A DNA stretch of 40,193 bases from an uncultured Desulfobulbaceae bacterium. GTDB lineage: Bacteria; Desulfobacterota; Desulfobulbia; Desulfobulbales; Desulfocapsaceae. Shown piece after piece: positions 5,939 to 14,392 of this stretch. The DNA lies in assembly GCA_947311315.1 (NCBI GenBank), contig CAMZKN010000078.1, forward strand, positions 1 to 40,193, read 5' to 3'. The notes under the pieces were generated by a model that searched no databases, had not been told where the DNA came from, and worked only from the letters and a program-made list of their open reading frames with translations. Within the stretch, counting starts at the first letter, position 1. Each line of letters opens with the position of its first letter. The translations under genes and the position numbers were made by a program.

Positions 5939-8383
5939 ATGAAGTTAACTCTTAACTGGTTACAAAAATACGTAGATTTAAGTGACATCTCACCTGATAA
6001 ACTTGCCGAACATCTTACAATGCTCGGCCTGGAGGTGGATGCTGTCACACCCCTCTATGATGAACTCTCTTCCCTTCTCACCGGACACGTAATTTCCGCT
6101 GAGAAACACCCGAATGCTGACAAGCTTAGTCTTTGTCAGGTTCAGGTTGGTGAAAAAACTCATCAGATTGTTTGCGGTGCCCCCAACGTTCGCACAGGAC
6201 TCTCTGTTGTCGTTGCACTTCCCGGCACCGTCCTTCCCGGAAATTTTAAGATTAAAAAATCTAAAATCCGTGGCATTGAATCGTTTGGCATGATCTGCTC
6301 TGAAAGCGAACTTGGTCTCAGTAACGAACATGACGGTATAATGGAGTTACCCGATACCATTGAACACGGTTGCTCATTTATTCAGGCCATGGAGCTTGAA
6401 GATACTTTTGTTGAGGTTGACCTTACACCGAATCGACCGGACTGTGCGTCTGTTATTGGGATTGCAAGAGAGGTTGCAGCTTTTGTTAAAAAACCTTTAC
6501 TATTACCTGCACCAAAGCATGTGTCTCTCACTCCCAGTACAGAATTTTCGGTTGAAGTGGAGTCCAGTTCACTTTGTCCCCGGTATGCTGGAGTTTTAAT
6601 TAAAGGTGTGACCGTTGGCGCATCTCCGTGGTGGCTCAAACGACATCTTCTTTCCATTGGCCTCCGACCGATTAACAATATAGTTGATATCACCAACTTT
6701 GTTATGATGGAATACGGACAACCGCTTCACGCTTTTGATTTTGAAAATCTATCTGAGAGCAAAATTGTTGTTCGTGTTCCCCGTAACAACGAAAAAACAT
6801 TTATCACACTGGATGGTATTGATCGGATTCTCGAACCTGAAACCCTGATGATCTGTGATGGTAATCGCCCTGTAGCCATTGCCGGAGTAATGGGTGGACT
6901 TGACTCAGAAGTTACAGCAGCCACTAAAAATATTCTTCTGGAAAGCGCCTGTTTCAATCCTGTTTCAATCCGAAAAACCGCCCGTCGGCTAAAGCTTGCA
7001 ACAGATGCTTCATACCGATTTGAGCGTGGCATTGATCCCGACGGGACACTGGTCTCTTTAAAACGGGCAGCTGATCTTATATGTGAACTCGCGGGTGGAC
7101 ACAGTTCGGAAGAAGGTATCGATTGCTACGAAGGTCAAAAAGATATCGAGCAAATACGACTCCGCGTATCAAAGACAAATGGACTACTTGGCATAAACCT
7201 GAGCGCACAGCAGATCATTGATCTACTCGAATCCATCGAACTGCAATGTACTCCCATTGATGAGAACACCATAATGGTCACACCACCATCTTTCAGAGTC
7301 GATCTTGAGAGAGAAGCTGACCTGATCGAGGAGGTGGCCAGGCTGTTCGGGTACGATAATATTCCAATATCGCTGCCAAAAGTTGACCTCAGTTACCCGG
7401 AACAGGATGAAAACAGAATTAGACGCCTGAACCTTGCCAAAAGCCTGACCTCTATAGGTTTCTCCGAGGCGATAAATTATAGTTTTATCTCTGAAGCACA
7501 CACTGGAATGCTTGGCATTTCAACGGAAGACGAGCGCCATAATGTTGTACCATTGCTGAACCCGTTAAGCGAAGATCAAGCTGTTCTACGACCTATGATC
7601 CTGCCGGGGCTCCTGGAAAATGTTAAACGAAATATCAACTTCCAGAAATCCACCATCAAGCTTTTTGAAATTGGTAAAATCTTCATCCCCAATGGCGAAA
7701 ACAGACAACCACTTGAAAAAACTCGCCTCACTGGTGTTTTATCAGGCAATAGATATGGCGAGAGTTCTCCTCTTCATTTCAAACACGAACCTGTTGATAT
7801 CTATGATGCAAAAGGTTGTGTAGAATTTGTCATCCGTGAAATGGGCCTTGGCTTCAGTGACTCAAAAAGTGGTCTCGCCTTTTCACAACCTCAGGAGGCT
7901 TCACTCGAACCCTATGGCGAAGACACATATGCCCTGGAGATTACAGTTGGTACAACAAAGGTTGGTACTCTTGGAAAGATTAAAAATGATGTGCTGAAGA
8001 AATTCTCTATCAAAAACGACGTCTACTATTTTGATCTTGACTATGATGTCATTTGTGAACTACAAGTTTCACTGAAAGCATTTTCATCACTTCCTGTATT
8101 TCCCTCCGTTAAACGGGATATTGCTTTAGTTGTTCCTGAAACTGTTTCAGCCGGGGACATACTCAATGGCGTCAGAAGTAGCTCAGATAAACTCATAGAA
8201 AGCTCAGAAATATTTGACGTTTTTCAGGGAAATAAAATTGAAGCGGGCTATAAAAGTATTGCCCTTACTATAACTTACAGATCTCAGACCAAAACACTTA
8301 CTGAAAAAAATGTGGAAAAATCACACTCCAAAATAGTGCGTTTGCTCACAGATCAATTCGGAGGAAGTTTCCGCAATGAATGA
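5939..8383 (+). CDS. pheT: Phenylalanine--tRNA ligase beta subunit
   Basis: An 814-residue protein, typical for PheT. In order: the EMAP-II-like tRNA-binding OB fold (about 40-150, with 'NADKLSLCQV'), the B3/B4 editing module with 'PNRPDCAS', the B5 domain, the catalytic-like core, and the C-terminal FDX-ACB anticodon-binding domain with 'FPSVKRDIALVV'. It pairs with PheS. Its last 8 bases overlap ihfA, which suggests translational coupling, and the ihfA Shine-Dalgarno (GGAGG) lies inside its end. Confidence 0.97.
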   Translation: MKLTLNWLQKYVDLSDISPDKLAEHLTMLGLEVDAVTPLYDELSSLLTGHVISAEKHPNADKLSLCQVQVGEKTHQIVCGAPNVRTGLSVVVALPGTVLPGNFKIKKSKIRGIESFGMICSESELGLSNEHDGIMELPDTIEHGCSFIQAMELEDTFVEVDLTPNRPDCASVIGIAREVAAFVKKPLLLPAPKHVSLTPSTEFSVEVESSSLCPRYAGVLIKGVTVGASPWWLKRHLLSIGLRPINNIVDITNFVMMEYGQPLHAFDFENLSESKIVVRVPRNNEKTFITLDGIDRILEPETLMICDGNRPVAIAGVMGGLDSEVTAATKNILLESACFNPVSIRKTARRLKLATDASYRFERGIDPDGTLVSLKRAADLICELAGGHSSEEGIDCYEGQKDIEQIRLRVSKTNGLLGINLSAQQIIDLLESIELQCTPIDENTIMVTPPSFRVDLEREADLIEEVARLFGYDNIPISLPKVDLSYPEQDENRIRRLNLAKSLTSIGFSEAINYSFISEAHTGMLGISTEDERHNVVPLLNPLSEDQAVLRPMILPGLLENVKRNINFQKSTIKLFEIGKIFIPNGENRQPLEKTRLTGVLSGNRYGESSPLHFKHEPVDIYDAKGCVEFVIREMGLGFSDSKSGLAFSQPQEASLEPYGEDTYALEITVGTTKVGTLGKIKNDVLKKFSIKNDVYYFDLDYDVICELQVSLKAFSSLPVFPSVKRDIALVVPETVSAGDILNGVRSSSDKLIESSEIFDVFQGNKIEAGYKSIALTITYRSQTKTLTEKNVEKSHSKIVRLLTDQFGGSFRNE

Positions 8384-8672
8384 TAAAAATAACAACCTGA
8401 CCAGAAAAGAACTTACTGAAACCCTGGCTAATCGTCTCGGTTATTCCCAGAGCAATTGTGCACTCATTGTTGATACCTTTCTCAATAGTTTAAAGGAGTC
8501 CATGATCTCCGGTGAATCTATCAAGTTGGTGCATTTCGGTACATTTACTGTTCGCAATAAGGCTCCCAGAAGAGGCCGTAATCCTCGAACCGGAGAAACC
8601 ATCACCATTAAAAAGCGACAGGCTGTAAGTTTCAGACCCAGCAAACAACTCAGGGAGCAGGTGAATATTTAG
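8376..8672 (+). CDS. ihfA: Integration host factor alpha subunit (HU/IHF family)
   Basis: A 98-residue DNABII protein. The conserved DNA-intercalating arm is visible around residues 60-75 ('RNPRTGETI'), preceded by 'FGTFTVR'. IHF sharply bends DNA at specific sites and acts as an alpha/beta heterodimer in the cytoplasm. The pheST-ihfA order is a widespread bacterial arrangement, which is why it is called IhfA and not HU. The ATG overlaps the pheT end and has GGAGG upstream. The beta subunit is not in this window. Confidence 0.88.
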   Translation: MNDKNNNLTRKELTETLANRLGYSQSNCALIVDTFLNSLKESMISGESIKLVHFGTFTVRNKAPRRGRNPRTGETITIKKRQAVSFRPSKQLREQVNI

Positions 8673-8727
8673 GAGACTCTCCTAAGGTAGTTTCCTTGGC
8701 ACTTTTATAGAGAGGTGAACTGGCACC

Positions 8728-9090
8728 ATGCAGACAAAAATTCCAGATAAACTCTATTTTAAGATCGGCGAAGTTGCTAAAATGGCCGAAGTGCCAACCC
8801 ATGTCCTGCGCTACTGGGAATCAGAATTCACAGAAATCAAACCTAAAAGGGCCAATTCAAAACAAAGAATGTACCGTAGACAGGACGTGGAAGTGATCCT
8901 TAAAGTAAAGACATTATTACATGAGCAGGGCTACACAATAGCTGGTGCACGAAAATTTGTCTCAAGTGGTGCTGATATACAGCAAACCACTCCTGCACCA
9001 ATTGTTCATAACAAATTAGGCGACAAACTCAGTTCAATAAAACAGGAACTAAAAGAATTACAGTCCCTGTTATCCAAAGATCAGGAATAG
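8728..9090 (+). CDS. MerR family transcriptional regulator
   Basis: A 120-residue protein. The N-terminal winged helix-turn-helix is clear: 'YFKIGEVAKMAEVP' then 'VLRYWESEF', with the wing 'RMYRRQDVEVI' (about residues 50-60). A short coiled-coil helix follows, ending in 'LKELQSLLSK'. There is no cysteine-based metal site, so the signal it senses is not apparent. A MerR gene directly after ihfA and before tRNA-Pro is common in deltaproteobacteria. The Shine-Dalgarno is GAGGTGA. It is probably co-transcribed with pheT-ihfA. Confidence 0.9.
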   Translation: MQTKIPDKLYFKIGEVAKMAEVPTHVLRYWESEFTEIKPKRANSKQRMYRRQDVEVILKVKTLLHEQGYTIAGARKFVSSGADIQQTTPAPIVHNKLGDKLSSIKQELKELQSLLSKDQE

Positions 9091-9112
9091 CATCTTTTGT
9101 TGTTTGATTCAG

Positions 9113-9141
9113 TTGACAGCAAATAGAACTAATGGTACATA
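9113..9141 (+). promoter_or_regulatory. Probable promoter of tRNA-Pro
   Basis: A perfect -35 TTGACA (9113-9118), a 17-nt spacer, then TACATA (9136-9141), ending 13 nt before the mature tRNA start. The -35 and spacing are good and the -10 is only fair. Confidence 0.55.
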
Positions 9142-9154
9142 AGTCTGCACATGT

Positions 9155-9232
9155 CGGGATGTAGCGCAGTCTGGTTAGCGCACTTGTCTGGGGGACAAGG
9201 GGTCGGAAGTTCAAATCTTCTCATCCCGACCA
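9155..9232 (+). tRNA. tRNA-Pro (anticodon GGG)
   Basis: The acceptor stem CGGGATG/CATCCCG is perfect. The D arm is GCGC/GCGC, the anticodon stem CTTGT/ACAAG has loop CTGGGGG (anticodon GGG), and the T arm GGAAG/CTTCT has loop TTCAAAT. An encoded CCA ends at 9232. It reads proline codon CCC. Confidence 0.97.
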
Positions 9233-9243
9233 CTAATAAAATC

Positions 9244-9283
9244 AAGGGTTTTGAGCTAAAACAATAGCTTAAAACCCTTTTTT
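9244..9283 (+). terminator. Rho-independent terminator after tRNA-Pro
   Basis: A 15-bp stem, AAGGGTTTTGAGCTA (9244-9258) with TAGCTTAAAACCCTT (9265-9279), has one G-T pair and an AAACAA loop, and is followed by a T run. Confidence 0.88.
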
Positions 9284-9385
9284 ATTACTTTTTTATGTAC
9301 GTTGTACTGGTGGTTGGGTTGTGTTATGGTTCAAAAATGTGTATTGATTCTTGCTGCGAAACACAAATTTACCCACGGAAGCAAA

Positions 9386-9595
9386 ATGCCAATTTACAAA
9401 TTCACCTGCAATCAGTGTGGTAAAATTTTTGATAAAATCCTTCCATCCTCAGACATTTCTTCTGTCACTTGCAGTGCATGCAATAGTCAAAAGATAAGTA
9501 GAGTGTTCGCAAGAGGCAGCAACTCGGCCAAAAGTAGAACCTCTATTGCTGCCGGGGCACTTTCTGGTGGCTCTTGCAAGTCTGGTTTTTCCTGA
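9386..9595 (+). CDS. FmdB-family zinc-ribbon protein
   Basis: A 69-residue protein starting at the ATG at 9386; an upstream extension to 9302 has no family resemblance. It begins 'MPIYKFTCNQCGKIFD' and has two zinc knuckles, C-x2-C at about residues 8-11 and 31-34 ('CSACNS'). A low-complexity Ser/Gly-rich tail ends in 'GGSCKSGFS'. This matches the FmdB/CxxC_CXXC_SSSS putative regulatory family, whose role is not established. It converges on the minus-strand rubredoxin gene. Confidence 0.85.
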   Translation: MPIYKFTCNQCGKIFDKILPSSDISSVTCSACNSQKISRVFARGSNSAKSRTSIAAGALSGGSCKSGFS

Positions 9596-9608
9596 CGATG
9601 ATATCAAG

Positions 9609-9626
9609 AACCCAGATTGGGGTTTT
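9609..9626 (+). terminator. Weak terminator hairpin after the zinc-ribbon gene
   Basis: AACCC (9609-9613) can pair with GGGTT (9620-9624), followed by TT. It is short and lies between two convergent genes. Confidence 0.3.
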
Positions 9627-9650
9627 CAGCCTTTTCTAACCCACGTCAGC

Positions 9651-9812
9651 CTACTCTACGACGGAAAAGTCATCTTTCGTTGCTCCACACACCGGACAAC
9701 ACCAGTCTTCTGGAAGATCTTCAAAGCTTGTACCCGGTTCAATGCCATCATCTGGTTCACCCAACGCAGGATCATAGACATAGCCGCAGAGTGCACACAC
9801 ATATTTTTTCAT
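9651..9812 (-). CDS. Rubredoxin (canonical)
   Basis: A 53-residue protein read on the minus strand from the ATG at 9812, with a GAGGAA ribosome-binding site. It begins '[19 protein letters not shown]' and has the complete rubredoxin iron site: C6-x2-C9-G and C39-x2-C42-G ('[11 protein letters not shown]'), plus the conserved '[14 protein letters not shown]' segment. Rubredoxins carry one electron on an FeCys4 centre; in sulfate reducers they supply superoxide reductase or rubredoxin:oxygen oxidoreductase. It is a normal-form protein, unlike the second rubredoxin at 19.7 kb. Confidence 0.95.
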   Translation of the reverse strand: MKKYVCALCGYVYDPALGEPDDGIEPGTSFEDLPEDWCCPVCGATKDDFSVVE

Positions 9813-10014
9813 TGTATTTCCTCACTGTAAATTTTTTTAAAAGCATATCATACCCCGTCGAAAAACCACATATCGAACCGAGGTTTCATATTCCTACAAG
9901 CGTGAACGTTTCTTTCTGCTGTAAGAAAAATGTAAGATACCCAGAGAATAATCATAAAGTGACAGAATTGGAAGTATCCTCTTATTTTGTGGATACCTTA
10001 AGATATTTCTCTCA

Positions 10015-10233
10015 ATGAAAAAACTTACAATGAAAAATAATCATGTGATGACAAGGGCCCAGAAAGAAGATTTGCTGATTGAATGGAACCTCTATGATAC
10101 CTATCAGCAAAAAACTATTCTTTCAGATTTTCACAAAAACCATAATGAAGACTATACGAACAACGACTTTCTTCAATTTTTAAGAAGAAAACTCGATATG
10201 GATGGTTACTGGAAAAAATCCGGAATATCATAG
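10015..10233 (+). CDS. Small protein of unknown function
   Basis: An open frame of 72 codons from 10015, or 67 from the next ATG at 10030; neither has a clear Shine-Dalgarno. The product is charged and helical, with Asn-, Lys- and Tyr-rich segments ('NEDYTNNDFLQFLRRKL'). It has no signal peptide, membrane span or known motif that I recognise. The upstream spacer contains an inverted repeat, GTATCC (9974-9979) with GGATAC (9991-9996), which could be an operator. It precedes the helicase gene. I am not certain that it is expressed. Confidence 0.45.
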   Translation: MKKLTMKNNHVMTRAQKEDLLIEWNLYDTYQQKTILSDFHKNHNEDYTNNDFLQFLRRKLDMDGYWKKSGIS

Positions 10234-10354
10234 CCAATTTTTCCGCGCATGTTTATTATGCGACGAAAAATCGTCTTTGCCACTACTTGTATTTTTCTTG
10301 TCTTTTGAGTATCCTGCGGGTTACATTTCTGCTACTGGACAGGTAACTCTAATC

Positions 10355-11830
10355 ATGGATCCCTTTACTCTACTTGCTCTCGCAACTGCGGCCGGTTTTG
10401 TTTTTAATAAAAAATCGGTAAAACCCAATCAGGAAGAGCGCAGAGAGTTCACATTCAGTAAAGACCTGGTTGCCCGTCTTAATCCTGACAATATTTCTGA
10501 GTTTGATATCAGCTCAATAGAAGTACTTCCTGAGTACCGTCTTGTGAAATCGTTAGTAGACCATCAATTCCCGATTGTCTTCATCACAGGAGGTGCCGGT
10601 ACAGGAAAGTCTACATTTGTAAGATGGGTTCTCAATGAATTTAAGGGGGCTGTACTTCTCGGTGCACCTACAGCAATTTCTGCCATAAATATCGGAGGAA
10701 AAACCCTTCATTCTCTCTGCCAGTTACCTCCGGGATGGATTGTCCAAAAGAATATCCAATCAGCTCCCCGCCGCAAAGATATAAAAAAAGCCAAACTGCT
10801 TATCATTGATGAAATATCAATGGTAACCGCAAATCTGCTTGACGGTGTCAGCGGCTTTCTACGACACAACAGAAAGGTTGACAAACCTTTTGGTGGGCTG
10901 CCTGTTATCATGGTGGGTGATATGTTTCAACTCCCTCCCGTGGTGGATAGATCCCTCCAGCATCTCTATGACAGTGTCTACGGGTCTGCAAAATTTTATA
11001 ATGCCAGGTGTTTGCAGGAATCGACATATTATGCAGTTGAGCTCAATAAAACGTATCGCCAGTGTGACCAAAAGTTTGTTGATATTCTCACCAGAATAAG
11101 AGAAGGCATTGATCTGGCCCATTCTGTCTCAAATCTTAATAACAATTGCACAATAACAGGAACTCCTCCAGCAGGAACGGTCTGGCTTTCTCCACGAAAC
11201 AATGAAGTGGATGATCGAAACAGGAGGCAATTTGCAGCACTTCCAGGACCTGAAAAAACCTATCGCGGCATCCTCAAAGGTCAGTTTAAAAGTAACAGAT
11301 TGCCATCCCCAAAAAATCTCACATTAAAACCTGGGATGCAAATAATGTTTACCAGGCACGACTCTTCACAAAGATGGATCAGTGGTACTATCGGGATCGT
11401 TAGGCGGTTACTCGATAACAAAATTTTCATCGAACTCCCCGGTACATCAAAACTGGTAGATGTAGGCAGGGTTAAGTGGCCAGAATATAATTATAAATGG
11501 AATTGGCGCAGAAGATCCATAGACAGAACCGAAACTGGTAGCTTTGAACAGTTTCCACTTGTACCCGGTTGGGCCATTACTATACATAAAAGTCAGGGCA
11601 AAACTATAGAAAATGTCCATCTCGACCTTGGAAAGGGTGCTTTTGAAACTGGCCAGACATACGTGGCTCTCAGCAGGTGTCGATCTCTTAAAGGCCTCTC
11701 GATGGCTCGACATCTCACCGTTGATGATGTCCTTATTGATTTTGAATCCAAGCAGTTCTATGAGAGTCTGCGTACCATCATCCGAAAACTCCCCCCACAG
11801 GACATGCTCAATCAGCTGACACGATCCTGA
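10355..11830 (+). CDS. Pif1/RecD2-like superfamily 1 helicase
   Basis: From the ATG at 10355 the product is 491 residues; an upstream extension to 10202 is less plausible. Helicase motifs are visible in order: Walker A 'GGAGTGKST' (79-87), motif Ia 'LGAPTAISA', Walker B 'LLIIDEISMV' (about 148-157), motif III 'VGDMFQLPPV', and near the C terminus 'TIHKSQGKTIENVHLDL' followed by 'TYVALSRCRSLKGL' (motifs V and VI). This is the Pif1/RecD-type layout of a 5'-3' DNA helicase. The first 18 residues are hydrophobic and short, so a weak membrane association is possible but unproven. It faces the U32 gene. Confidence 0.88.
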   Translation: MDPFTLLALATAAGFVFNKKSVKPNQEERREFTFSKDLVARLNPDNISEFDISSIEVLPEYRLVKSLVDHQFPIVFITGGAGTGKSTFVRWVLNEFKGAVLLGAPTAISAINIGGKTLHSLCQLPPGWIVQKNIQSAPRRKDIKKAKLLIIDEISMVTANLLDGVSGFLRHNRKVDKPFGGLPVIMVGDMFQLPPVVDRSLQHLYDSVYGSAKFYNARCLQESTYYAVELNKTYRQCDQKFVDILTRIREGIDLAHSVSNLNNNCTITGTPPAGTVWLSPRNNEVDDRNRRQFAALPGPEKTYRGILKGQFKSNRLPSPKNLTLKPGMQIMFTRHDSSQRWISGTIGIVRRLLDNKIFIELPGTSKLVDVGRVKWPEYNYKWNWRRRSIDRTETGSFEQFPLVPGWAITIHKSQGKTIENVHLDLGKGAFETGQTYVALSRCRSLKGLSMARHLTVDDVLIDFESKQFYESLRTIIRKLPPQDMLNQLTRS

Positions 11831-11883
11831 TATCCCTAACGAAGATAAGTTGAAAGAAAAGACCCGGCTCAATAGTATTCAGT

Positions 11884-13179
11884 TCAATTGGTATATTTCG
11901 TTTGTTGAACGTTTTTTTTTCGTCGTAAAATTCCATTCACTCTGCAATCACTCAGCGAAGAGTCTGTCTCTAAAAACACCTTATTGCCAGGATTGGCCTT
12001 GTTCACCACTTCACCGACTTCATCCTTCATTGCCCTGATTGTAAGCGGTACCACATCAAGACCAGGCTGCATATATTCAACTTCCTCGCCGACAAACAAC
12101 GCATTGCGAATTTCAACAAACGGTTTATCGCCCGCCTTTCTGATAACCGCAACAGGCTCATAAAATTGACTGGCCCTGGAAGACGTATAGATCATCTCGT
12201 GACTTCCAGGTCTCTCTTTAATAAAATTCTCAGTTGCGCCACGTGTCCCCGTGCGCTGCAATTCTTCTATAAAAGATGGCGGAAAAGATATATCAGCAGG
12301 TTCATTCCAGGCTTCTTCAGGCAGTGCTGCCAGGTAGTCGAGTGCAGCTCGATATACACGAACGACACCACCTACATAGAAGATTGATTTCATCCTTCCT
12401 TCAATTTTCAAAGAATCAACACCTGAAGCTACAAGTTGCGGCAGCATTTCAAGCAGGCATAAATCTTTGGAATTAAATATATAAGTTCCCCTTTCGTCTT
12501 CTTCAACCGGAAAGTATTCCCCAGGTCTTTTTTCTTCCACAAGCGAATAGCTGAACCTGCATGGATGGGCGCAACTCCCCTGATTTGCATCTCTACCCGT
12601 CATGTAGTTTGAAAGCATACAGCGACCTGAATAGGAAATACATAAGGCCCCGTGTACAAAGATTTCCAACTCACCTCGAACGCGGTTTCTTATTTCTGCT
12701 ATTTCATTAAGTGATAATTCTCTGGCAAGATTCAACCGTCTTGCACCTTGTTCAAACCAGAACGAGGCCGATTCCTTGTTGGTCACGTTTGCCTGCGTGG
12801 AAAGATGTATCGGTACCGTCGGAACAGTCTTTGTCGCACAGGAAAAAATACCGGGATCAGAAATAATCAAGCCATCAACACCCATATTCTGCAGACTCAG
12901 AAGATAATCTGTAAGGCCTGCGAAATCTTTATTATGGGCAATTAGATTCACAGTCACGTAAACTTTTACACCATGTTCGTGGGCATAGACTATGCCGTCC
13001 CGCATGGATTCACTGCTGAAATTACCGGCCTTGGCACGCAGGCTGAAACTCTTACCACCAAGATACACCGCATCTGCACCGTAATGTATGGCTGTCACCA
13101 GTTTTTCGTAATTTCCTGCGGGTGCAAGGAGCTCTGGAAAAACTCTTTGGCTCCCTTTGTAACTTTCATTTTTAATCAT
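11884..13179 (-). CDS. trhP: U32 family protein, TrhP-like tRNA hydroxylation factor
   Basis: A 431-residue member of the 'peptidase U32' family. The N terminus has 'FPELLAPAGNYEKLVTA' and 'GADAVYLGGKSFSLRAKAG'. The family signature follows at about 170-190 ('EIFVHGALCISYSGRC') with 'ANQGSCAHPCRF' and an iron-sulfur-type cysteine pattern. E. coli YegQ (TrhP) and relatives are now assigned to prephenate-dependent 5-hydroxyuridine formation at position 34 of tRNA; the related RlhA hydroxylates 23S rRNA. The 'GRDANQGSC' form favours TrhP, but RlhA-type activity cannot be excluded. It diverges from mnmA, another position-34 tRNA modifier. Confidence 0.82.
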   Translation of the reverse strand: MIKNESYKGSQRVFPELLAPAGNYEKLVTAIHYGADAVYLGGKSFSLRAKAGNFSSESMRDGIVYAHEHGVKVYVTVNLIAHNKDFAGLTDYLLSLQNMGVDGLIISDPGIFSCATKTVPTVPIHLSTQANVTNKESASFWFEQGARRLNLARELSLNEIAEIRNRVRGELEIFVHGALCISYSGRCMLSNYMTGRDANQGSCAHPCRFSYSLVEEKRPGEYFPVEEDERGTYIFNSKDLCLLEMLPQLVASGVDSLKIEGRMKSIFYVGGVVRVYRAALDYLAALPEEAWNEPADISFPPSFIEELQRTGTRGATENFIKERPGSHEMIYTSSRASQFYEPVAVIRKAGDKPFVEIRNALFVGEEVEYMQPGLDVVPLTIRAMKDEVGEVVNKANPGNKVFLETDSSLSDCRVNGILRRKKNVQQTKYTN

Positions 13180-13299
13180 GGTGGGGTATTGTTACACCTT
13201 ATTTTATCGAGTTTAGCACGGTCCATCTTATCTGCTTGCAACACATGTATTGCGGTAAAGTCAGGGAAAATTTCCCAACCGTTCGGTAACCTGACATGT

Positions 13300-14382
13300 A
13301 TGCACGAAGAGAGTATTTTTCAACCAATATATCAATACCACCCAGTGAAAAAAACAACCATAGGCATAGCAATGAGTGGAGGCGTTGATTCCACAGCATG
13401 CGCACTCCTTCTGAGAGAGAAATATAATGTCCAGGGCTTTTTTATGCACCTTGCCCAACCGGATTTTTCTACTCAAAAAAAACGAGTTAAAGAAATAGCT
13501 ACACGACTTGGGATTCCATTGCACGTAATAGACCTCAGACCTCAATTTGAGACATGCGTGTTACAATATTTTTCAAAAAGTTATTTTGATGGTCTCACAC
13601 CAAATCCATGTGTTATCTGCAATAGAAAAATCAAATTCGGCCTCTTTCTTGATACCGTCATTGGAAATGATATGGACTATATGGCTACTGGCCATTACGC
13701 CACAATCACAGAAGATACCGGGACGTTTCATCTCCACAAGGGCACTGATCCCAAAAAAGATCAGTCCTATTTTCTCTCTAGGCTCACGCAATCACAATTA
13801 GCCAAAGTCCTTTTCCCCCTTGGGAATATGACAAAAGAAAACACCTATCGCTACGTAGAGGAGCAGGGATTTCATGATTTCAAGGGACTCGAAAGTCAAG
13901 ATGTCTGTTTTCTGGATAATAGTGGTATAGGTCGGTTTCTCGACAGCAGATCTTCTATGAAAACAAAAAACGGGCCGATAGTTTCAACCGATGGTTCTAC
14001 TCTCGGCCAACACAATGGCCTTTTCAATTACACCATCGGCCAGCGCAAAGGATTGGGAATATCCAGTGAGTCCCCTCTCTATGTCACCCGGCTTGATACC
14101 ACAAACAATGCCGTCATTGTGGGAGGAAACGATGAATTATTTTGTGAAAAAATCAGGGTAAAAGAACTGCACTGGCTCGCAGGTAATCCTCCCGATCTCT
14201 CAAAGATTTATTCCGTTCGCATACGATACAGCCACAAAGGCTCGGATGCTGCAATACATATGGGCGAACACGGCAAAGCAGAAATGACTTTCCAAACTCC
14301 ACAACGGGCCATAACTCCCGGTCAGTTTGCCGTAATCTACAGGGAGACAGAACTTCTTGGCTCCGGGATCATAGAGAGATAA
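13300..14382 (+). CDS. mnmA: tRNA-specific 2-thiouridylase MnmA
   Basis: Thiolates U34 of tRNA-Lys, -Glu and -Gln. It has the N-type PP-loop 'MSGGVDS' (25-31), 'TPNPCVICNRKIKF' containing the first catalytic cysteine (C107), 'MATGHYAT', 'KKDQSYFLSRL', the second cysteine in 'SQDVCFL' (C203) and 'TIGQRKGLGI'. The start is a choice: ATG 13300 (360 residues, GGTAA nearby) or GTG 13345 (345 residues, no ribosome-binding site). The first is preferred. The 120-nt divergent spacer holds a perfect palindrome, GGGAAA-A-TTTCCC, at 13264-13276. mtaB starts 10 nt after the stop. Confidence 0.95.
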   Translation: MHEESIFQPIYQYHPVKKTTIGIAMSGGVDSTACALLLREKYNVQGFFMHLAQPDFSTQKKRVKEIATRLGIPLHVIDLRPQFETCVLQYFSKSYFDGLTPNPCVICNRKIKFGLFLDTVIGNDMDYMATGHYATITEDTGTFHLHKGTDPKKDQSYFLSRLTQSQLAKVLFPLGNMTKENTYRYVEEQGFHDFKGLESQDVCFLDNSGIGRFLDSRSSMKTKNGPIVSTDGSTLGQHNGLFNYTIGQRKGLGISSESPLYVTRLDTTNNAVIVGGNDELFCEKIRVKELHWLAGNPPDLSKIYSVRIRYSHKGSDAAIHMGEHGKAEMTFQTPQRAITPGQFAVIYRETELLGSGIIER

Positions 14383-14392
14383 ACAGTAAACA

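Noticed and set aside
9546..10018. Two plus-strand open frames at 9546-9830 and 9617-10018
   Set aside because: They are shadows of the minus-strand rubredoxin gene and the zinc-ribbon gene, with no protein-like composition.
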